Origin: Pisaster brevispinus
Taxonomy: Eukaryota; Echinodermata; Asteroidea; Forcipulatida; Asteriidae
NCBI GenBank assembly: GCA_023634235.1
Contig: JAMKCF010000015.1
Location: forward strand, 12,248,087-12,312,086
Length of the DNA stretch: 64,000 nt
Direction: 5' to 3'
In this document: piece by piece, positions 57,415 through 64,000 of the stretch
Numbering within the stretch: the first letter of the stretch is position 1
How the letters are laid out: each line of letters begins with the position of its first letter
Notes under the pieces: generated by a model
Told to the model about the DNA's origin: nothing
What the model saw: the letters and a program-made list of their open reading frames with translations, nothing else
Databases searched by the model: none
Program-made: the position numbers and the translations under genes

Positions 57415-58075
57415 ACCATATCTCAAGAAGTACACAGCCGATTTTCAAACTTTTATCAGTTATAGACTCCTTGGGCATTGGAGATTAGCTTTGGGAAAAC
57501 GTGACCCAATGTTGACCTTTATTTAGGGGTCAACCGGAAGTGGGACCATATCTCAAGAACTACACAACCGATTTTCAAACATTTTTCAGTTATAGACTCC
57601 TTGGGCATTAGAGATTAGCTTTGGGAAATCGTGACCCAATGTTGACCTTTACTTAGGGGTCAACCAGAAGTGGGACCATATCTCAAGAACTACACAACCG
57701 ATTTTCAAACTTTTTTCAGTTATAGACTCCTTGGGCACCAAAGATCAGCCTTGGGTAACCATGACCCCATGTTGACCTTTACTTCCGGGTCAACCGGAAG
57801 TGAGACCATATCTCAAGAACTACACAACGGATTTTCAAACTTTTTTCAGTTATAGACTCCTTGGGCACCAAAGATCAGCCTTAGGTAACCATGACCCCAT
57901 GTTGACCTTTACTAGGGGTCAACCGGATGTGGGACCGTATCTCAAGAACTACAAAACCGATTTTCAATTTCTTTTCAGTTATAGATCCTTTGAGCATTAA
58001 AGATTGAACTTGGGTAACCCTGACCCCATGTTGACCTTTAATTCCGGGTCAACCGGAAATGGAACCATATCGTTC
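57415..58075 (+). repeat. Tandem array, 130-bp unit, about five copies
   Basis: Units begin with ACCATATCTCAAGAA at 57415, 57545, 57675, 57805 and 57934 (ACCGTATC), and a sixth is cut off after 58064. Spacing is 129-130 bases. Each contains 'cgattttcaaac', 'cagttatagactcc', 'catgttgacctttac' and 'ggtcaaccggaagt'. Because 130 is not a multiple of three, the ORFs at 57670-57855 and 57800-58000 are repeat translations, not genes. Confidence 0.85.
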
Positions 58076-59289
58076 AATCTTGAACTTAGGCTCACTTTAA
58101 ATGTCTGGATCAATTAATCAAAGCACAACAAAACGGAACAGCTTTGTGTTTGTTCACAAACACTTAGTGTCTAGTTTTTTTTGTTTTATGACCGAGCCAA
58201 GTCGAATCAGAGGACAGAATATGAAGCCCTTAAACACCAAAAACCAATTATACAAACAGGCATCCAAGTCACTATTCTCAGTTTTTAAGCAAATTAAAGT
58301 TCCACTGAAAGACGTTTGTTCACAACACAAACCACGGCTTGTAAAATTTTGAGCCGAACCTAGTTACTGAGACAAAAAAATTCATCATGTATATTTACAC
58401 GATACACATACCATTTTAATACAAGTAACGTGCTTGTATCATTACATTGTTCATGTTATAGATTCTCAACGATCAGATATTTAAGCAGTGGTTCAAATAT
58501 GAGTTTCAAAGATATCACAAAGTTCAGTTTCTGTTTCATCACCAAGTATAGGGCGTTTGTGTTTCTGAACCATTACATACGTGTTATTCTTTGTGACCTC
58601 GTGATGCAAGATTCAAGATTCATAATCGATGTAAATTTCACCAGGTGTCGCTTTAAGCTTGTTCATGGAAATCATGGAAATTATAAAAACAATGTCCCTT
58701 TTGTAAACTAGAAACGCTTGATAATTATCAACATGCGTTGCGCTTTGAATGTTTGATGCATCCAGCGTTTTTTTTACATAACTCCTGAAATCAAAGACAA
58801 ATATATGAACAGCTGTTACGACCCCGTTCCTTACATACTTCCCTCCCCATATGTTCCTTTTCGTTTCTGTAATGTTATTTTAAAAGGCTTGACCACCTTT
58901 CGTGTGGTCCTCAGTCAGTGCCCATGCAGGCATACATGTTGTGCGATCCGTATGGTGCACCGTTTGGCCCGCATCTCCTCCGTCTTCGACGGCGACCTCC
59001 CTCTCCACCAATGGATCATGGCCAAGAGTTACGGTGCTGCTTGACCGGACCCAGGACTGTCCGGACCCTGGACTTTGTTTACACAACGCTTGACCGGACC
59101 CTGGACTGTCGTGGCTCCTGAGCTGAACTCCCGGGTCAACGTCTACCCACTTACTAGTGACTGTGGGTTGATCTGGTGTTGGCTGTTGTTGGTGACGATG
59201 GGCCTAACGTCTGCACTTTATAAATCTTGTTAGGGAACTGACTGGGCAGGGGCATATTCTTTAACCCTGCGTGACTACATACAAAATAC
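58076..59289. other. No gene recognised
   Basis: Several ORFs of 63-93 codons lack domains. Positions 59040-59112 contain three imperfect copies of 'accggaccctggactgt'. Nothing else is supported. Confidence 0.4.
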
Positions 59290-59475
59290 ACTATTTCACC
59301 CAGCCTTACTTTTTGAGTAACAGTTTGATTGTTAGCGTGTTATACATTTTTTGTGAAGAACTTAATCACTTTTAAATCCCCCAAAGCATTAGATTCAGAC
59401 CATTTTGACTAAACAAAATCAATTCAAGCAAAAGTGTATTTTGAGATAAGCCCACATTTGTCTCTTTGTGAAGTT
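59290..59475 (+). repeat. Segment matching intron 2 of discoidin gene A
   Basis: It aligns with 44530-44705 at most positions, in the same orientation ('ttactttttgagtaacagtt', 'aaaatcaattcaagcaaaa', 'gcccacat', 'gtctcttt'). It is either a displaced piece of the duplication or a dispersed repeat. Confidence 0.6.
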
Positions 59476-59899
59476 TATACCACTTCTGCTTAAAGGCACT
59501 GGTAATGGTATTTTGTCAAAATAAAGCGTTTGTCATTAATATATACATTTTTATGAGTGGAATATGAATAAACAATTAACTAAGGTTAAAAAAAAAAGTT
59601 TGTATTTTAATTACAAATTACAAATTAAGAATAGCGCTGAAAACGACGTCGGACCGAATGACTTTGCCCTCGTTAGCCTGACTTGTGCTGCCCACAACCG
59701 CCCATAATATAATAAATATTATTTGGTTATTTAAAAACCTCATTAACGAGTACTCAAACACCCTCAAATACGGCACAGATGCTTTATTTGCAAAAACAAA
59801 TGCTTGTTTGATATACCAGAGACACTTTTGTGTAAGAACATAAGTCCCGTTGTACATCATTTTGTGGAGCTTTTGGAGTATTCCCACTTGCTGGGCATT

Positions 59900-61060
59900 T
59901 CCGATCTGAAGAAGGCACAAGATTGCCACACAAGTTTGTTTTTCGGATGCAAAAATAAGCAACGCAGTCTCAGGTACAAGTTCCATTTGTCTACCATACT
60001 TAGGTCAGGAGTTGTTGTCAAACATACCGCACAATTTTCGAAACTTAGATGAAAAGAGAGCCCTTGATAATGGCTTTCCAATGGTGAAAAAAAATGTACC
60101 AGTCCAGGATTATTCTGAGAATGGTTTAAATATCCTTAACTTATATTTTTCTCGCTGTCAGTTCTGTGTACAAAAATCCCGCTGAACATTCCTTTGAGGA
60201 TCAATTGAGTATCCCAACGTGCTGGTCCCTTCTGGTGTTAACATGCAACTTTGTTTTTCGGATGTAAGAATTAACAAGGCAGATTTTAAAAATAAATAAA
60301 CTTTACCGCGGAATTCAATTTTAAACCATTATTCGGCATGAATATTCTTGTATGTGTTTATATGTTAACAAGTTGGTTAATTTGGTGGTGATAGTAACCC
60401 TTCCTGGGCGCTCGCCTCGCCTATACAAATCGTCACTGAAAATAAGCTACATCGAGAAGAAAGCCCTTGAGACGGGCTTTCCATTGATATAAATCTTGTG
60501 CAGATCCAGTATTACTCTGGGTGTGATTAGACCGTCGTTACTTTGTGTTTGTCTCTTTGACAGCTCAGTCCTGAGACAAATAAAAAATCTAGACGGTCAA
60601 TTCACCCTCAACAATCTACTGGATTTGAACAAGTTTTCTTTTGGAAAGCCCATCTAAAGGACTCTCGGTTTGCTTTGTTTTTTTGGCTGTGATGAATTGT
60701 AGGCGAAGCAAGCGGCCAGGGAGTGGGGATACTACTCTAAGCAAATTAGCCAACAGGGGCTACGTATTAACACCAGCAAGAAACTTTCAAGCTTGACCTG
60801 ATATTTTCTAACATGGGTATACTGCAGACATGAGTATCCTAAAGAAACGGCGCGATTTGGACAAGTTTTGTTTAGTTTTTTTCTTTTGGAAAGCCTCTTT
60901 CAATGACTCTCAGTTTGCTCTGCTGTTGTTTGTTGGGCTGTAATGAATTGTAGGCGAGGCAAGCGGCCAGGGAGTGGGGATATACTACCCTAAGCAAATT
61001 AGCCTACAGGGGCTTCGTATTAACACCAGCAAGAAACTTTCAAACCTCACCCGAAACTTT
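59900..61060 (+). repeat. Cluster of decayed dispersed repeats
   Basis: Best copies are 60630-60785 and 60884-61035 ('gtaggcgargcaagcggcca', 'gggagtggggat', 'aagcaaattagcc', 'caggggct', 'cgtattaacaccagcaagaa'). Weaker pieces at 60050-60130 and 60440-60530 share 'agcccttga...ggctttcca'. The 122-residue minus-strand ORF at 59618-59986 has no recognisable domain and is not called a gene. Confidence 0.5.
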
Positions 61061-61094
61061 CTACAGACATGAGTATCCTAGATATACTGCATCA

Positions 61095-61170
61095 GAACCG
61101 ACCTGGCCCGACCTTACCTGACCCGACCTGACCCGACCTGACCCGACCCGACCTGCCCTGCCCTGCCCTA
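61095..61170. repeat. Pentanucleotide repeat (CCTGA/CCCGA)
   Basis: A run of GACCTGACCC-type units grading into CCTGC units. Confidence 0.7.
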
Positions 61171-61348
61171 TAGCGCAAATATTATTATCTCATGCGCACA
61201 AAATAACTTACAAAGGAGCTAATGAAATTGTATTCAAATGCACGAAATTATTCCTCGAGACCGAAATGAAGGACTCAAATTATTAAATGTCATCGTAAGT
61301 CCCTTAACCCTGGGTAACGCCGCATCCCCCCTCTCAAAAAAACAACCC

Positions 61349-61591
<243 letters not shown>

Positions 61592-61599
61592 TTATAGGT

Positions 61600-61960
61600 G
61601 ACTCGCGCCTCATCGGAAGGCACTTTTAATTGTAGGGCAATTAAGCCTGTTTGGGGTGGGGTGGGGATGGTTGTTGGAGCGGACGGGGGAGTCGGTGGTG
61701 GGCAGGTTGAGTGGGTGGGGGAGGGCCTGTGTTTACAAGTGCTTGGGCAATCTGTAGTGTTTCAATGGGTGTGTAAAAACTTTATGGGGTTTTGGGTGTA
61801 TACATGTCAATGGGGAGTGCCGTCGACAAACTTCGGAGGGTCATGGTGACCTTTTAGGGAACTCAACCCCATGAATGACTACACTATCTCAAAGGAGGGG
61901 TTCTAGTAGAGGATTACATGTGGTACGACCGGATTTGACAGAACGGTTATTATGTTATTA
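61600..61960. other. No feature recognised before gag
   Basis: G-rich sequence between the microsatellite and the gag fragment. No terminal repeat or primer-binding site could be identified. Confidence 0.4.
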
Positions 61961-61967
61961 AAACAAA

Positions 61968-62840
61968 ATGCATACCGCTACAACTGTCCCCCTGCGTGAC
62001 GCAGAGTTAAAGGGCAAAGCGTTAGATGTGTACTCGCGTTTGGCAACAGAAGAAGCAACCATTTACGACTCGTATAAAGATGCACTCTTGAAAAGATTTC
62101 ACCTCACCGCTATAGGGTTCAGGCAAAAATTCAGAGAAATTAGAGCAGAACAGGGCGAAACCGCACCTCAATTTGTAGCTCGTTTAGACTGTACCCTGAC
62201 GCGATGGTTAGAAATGGACAAAACAGAAAAAACGTATGGTGGTTTGAAGGATCTGATACTACGTGAACAATTCCTGAACAGTAGCAGCGAAGAGTTACGC
62301 TTATTTCTCAACAAACGAAAACCAAAAAGCGTTATGGAAATGGCGCGTTTAGCAAAACAGTACGCAGATGCACATTGTATGTTTGGCCTACCCCAGATGA
62401 TGCAAAGTAGTGTTAAACGACCGAATCAAAGTACTAGACCTCCTTACGTTCGAAAACCGGAAAATAAGCAGCCGTTTAAAATGCAAAACGCAGCATGGTC
62501 TAATCTGTCCGGTAACCGTAATTATCAGCGTACAGAGGGAAACAGAGGTCCTCCTACTTGTTTTATCTGTCACAAAGTTGGGCATATAGCGCGAAATTGC
62601 CGCAGTAGACCCCGAAACTACAATCAAGTCGCAAGCATTATTGCAACTACGCTTACAAACGTTTTGGATGACACAAACTTGAATGAGCGGGATGCGAAAT
62701 TGACAAGGCATAATGAGCAGTCACATACCGCCCAAACCGCGCCCACTTATGAAACTGTAGCATGCATTATTAGTCCGCGCACTCTTAGTAAGTGTTGCTC
62801 ACAAAATGGCTATGTAAAACTGACATGTGGTCATCAGTGA
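61968..62840 (+). CDS. Retrotransposon gag fragment with CCHC zinc knuckle
   Basis: This 290-residue ORF would form the particle shell and bind the element RNA. Residues 15-130 (LKGKALDVYSRL ... LLKRFHLTAIGFRQKF) resemble the gag segment from which vertebrate SCAN domains are thought to derive. A CX2CX4HX4C zinc knuckle is at residues 198-211 (CFICHKVGHIARNC). The ATG used is only the first available; family members start well upstream. The ORF ends at TGA 62838-62840 and the protease follows in the same frame. Confidence 0.8.
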   Translation: MHTATTVPLRDAELKGKALDVYSRLATEEATIYDSYKDALLKRFHLTAIGFRQKFREIRAEQGETAPQFVARLDCTLTRWLEMDKTEKTYGGLKDLILREQFLNSSSEELRLFLNKRKPKSVMEMARLAKQYADAHCMFGLPQMMQSSVKRPNQSTRPPYVRKPENKQPFKMQNAAWSNLSGNRNYQRTEGNRGPPTCFICHKVGHIARNCRSRPRNYNQVASIIATTLTNVLDDTNLNERDAKLTRHNEQSHTAQTAPTYETVACIISPRTLSKCCSQNGYVKLTCGHQ

Positions 62841-62846
62841 CCAGTT

Positions 62847-63062
62847 ATGAGCGCTGCCTGCCAAGATAAAAATCCTGCCTCACTACCAGTAGTCGACGGT
62901 TTGATTAATGGAAAAACTGTCAAAGTACTACGCGATACAGGTTGTAGTGGTATTGTAGTGAGAAAAGATCTAGTCATGAATGGGCAAATGACAGGTCAGG
63001 AAAGGTCATGTTCTCGCAGATCGAACCATTCGCAAAGCTGCAATCGCTGTCGTAAATCTTGA
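62847..63062 (+). pseudogene. Retrotransposon aspartic protease fragment
   Basis: It is in the same frame as gag, after a single TGA. VLRDTGCSGIVVRKDLV contains the aspartic protease active-site region (DTG at ORF residues 30-32, with Cys following where Ala is common). The frame is lost at about 63000, after which the reading continues in the integrase frame. Confidence 0.7.
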
Positions 63063-64000
63063 CACACCTTATTTCGTCGGTTCATGTGACGCACTTTGTA
63101 TGCAAAATCCAGTATACGACGTGATCATTGGTAACATTGTAGGTGCGAGAGAACCTAGAGATCCAAATTCAAATTGGCTGAACACAAAAACACCAGCAAA
63201 GAAAGAGAGTTGTGTTTTTCCAGAAAGGACACCAATATCAGAACCACTTTTGTCTAATGCTGTTGAGACTAGAGCACAAAAACTAAAAAGTGAAAAACAT
63301 GTGAAGAGGCTGAATGTGCCAAAAGAATTACCTGAAATAGATCGCAAAGAAATCAAACTTGCGCAGCAGAATGACCCGTCTCTAAATGTAGTCCGTGAAT
63401 TCGCAAATAGTAAGAACGAAAAGAAAACTAGAAATGGCGCAGTGACCAATTTCTTATGGTCAGATGGTTTACTCTACGGCAAGTTCACATCCCCTAGTTA
63501 TGACTTTGGCCAACCTTGCATTCAGTTAGTGGTGCCTTCGAATTATCGCAACTACATAATGACAATTGCACATGATTCCATTTTGGGTGGACACCAAGGC
63601 TCAAAGAAAACGGCAGATAAAGTTCTCCGTAATTTCTATTGGCCAGGTGTTCAAGCGGATGTCACTCGGTACTGCAGGTCATGCGACATTTGCCAGCGTA
63701 CAATTCAAAAGGTAGAGTTTGCAAAGTTCCTTTGGGTCAAATGCCCGTAATAGATACGCCTTTTCAACGAGTAGCGATGGATATATTAGGTCCGATCCAC
63801 CCGATCTCAGAAAAGGGCAACCGTTATGTCCTAACGCTAGTTGACTATGCAACACGCTACCCCGAGGCAGTCCCCCTCAGAAACATCGAAACAACCACGG
63901 TAGCCGAGGCAATGGTAGATATATTCACCCGTGTATGTATACCCAGAGAAATCTTGACTGATCAAGGCTTGCAATTCACATCAGATTTGATGCGCGAAAT
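63007..64000 (+). pseudogene. Retrotransposon integrase, frameshifted, runs off the edge
   Basis: The open segment 63100-63750 contains the zinc-binding H2C2 region (HDSILGGHQG, then CRSCDICQRT) and YWPG. At about 63710 the frame changes. The following frame holds the catalytic core with Asp at 63780-63782 (MDILGP) and Asp at 63960-63962 (TDQGLQF); the catalytic Glu would be beyond the window. The upstream linker with VETRAQ and EIDRKEIKLAQQ is typical of the family. Confidence 0.8.

Larger units (their letters stand above)
61960..64000 (+). mobile_element. Ty3/gypsy-type LTR retrotransposon, Gmr1-like, partial
   Basis: The order is gag (61968-62840), protease (62847-63062), then integrase (from about 63007 to the right edge). 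There is no reverse transcriptase between protease and integrase. This order is known for Gmr1-like elements of deuterostomes, which are gypsy by phylogeny but copia-like in layout. The gag lacks its usual N-terminal part and no 5' LTR was recognised in 61600-61960, so the copy is truncated on the left. It also has an in-frame stop and two frame changes. Any reverse transcriptase and RNase H would lie beyond 64000. Confidence 0.8.

Noticed and set aside
57670..58000. Two overlapping ORFs with similar peptides (YLKNYTTDFQ)
   Set aside because: They arise from the 130-bp tandem repeat read in different frames.
57415..58075. CRISPR-like array
   Set aside because: Units are 130 bp with no short repeat-spacer pattern, and the DNA is from an animal genome.
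59618..59986. 122-codon minus-strand ORF
   Set aside because: No domain or conserved motif, no neighbouring exon in phase, and it lies in a repeat-rich stretch.

Overview
The window is animal genomic DNA: spliced genes with GT-AG introns, long intergenic stretches, and many transposon remnants. A marine deuterostome, most likely an echinoderm and perhaps a sea star, fits best. The grounds are a GABA-B-like receptor, a Gmr1-like gypsy element, a 2A-bearing LINE, tRNA-derived SINEs and short repeats that resemble sea star repeat families. The species call is an inference and was not tested by any search.

Layout. (1) About 1.25-8.5 kb, minus strand: the 5' part of the gene for the largest RNA polymerase III subunit (POLR3A), five exons, continuing off the left edge. 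As read here exon 2 has a one-base frameshift and exon 5 runs into a stop. (2) 8.5-16.1 kb: no gene recognised; foldback and terminal-inverted-repeat elements, including one packed with CCAATTGG motifs. (3) 16.2-19.7 kb, minus strand: a LINE (L2/CR1 group) with an intact 1141-residue ORF whose N-terminus has a signal-peptide-like segment and a 2A-like motif. (4) 22.0-36.6 kb, plus strand: a 16-exon class C receptor gene of the GABA-B type, about 793 residues, all exon phases consistent. (5) 37.35-47.7 and 51.8-56.3 kb, plus strand: a tandem duplication of a small secreted discoidin (F5/8 type C) gene. Copy A keeps all five exons but has a one-base deletion in exon 2; copy B has an intact exon 2 but lacks exons 3 and 4. 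A Penelope-like element lies in intron 1 of copy A. (6) 56.3-61.6 kb: a 130-bp tandem repeat, a decayed dispersed repeat family and a 243-bp CAA microsatellite. (7) 61.97-64.0 kb, plus strand: a decayed Ty3/gypsy-type element whose order is gag, protease, integrase with no reverse transcriptase between, as in Gmr1-like elements of deuterostomes.

The host genes are functionally unrelated: Pol III transcription, a neurotransmitter-receptor-type GPCR, and a secreted lectin-like family. The strongest points for follow-up are the signal peptide plus 2A arrangement in the LINE, the reciprocal lesions of the discoidin pair, the copia-like order of the gypsy element, and the lesions in POLR3A, which may be assembly errors.
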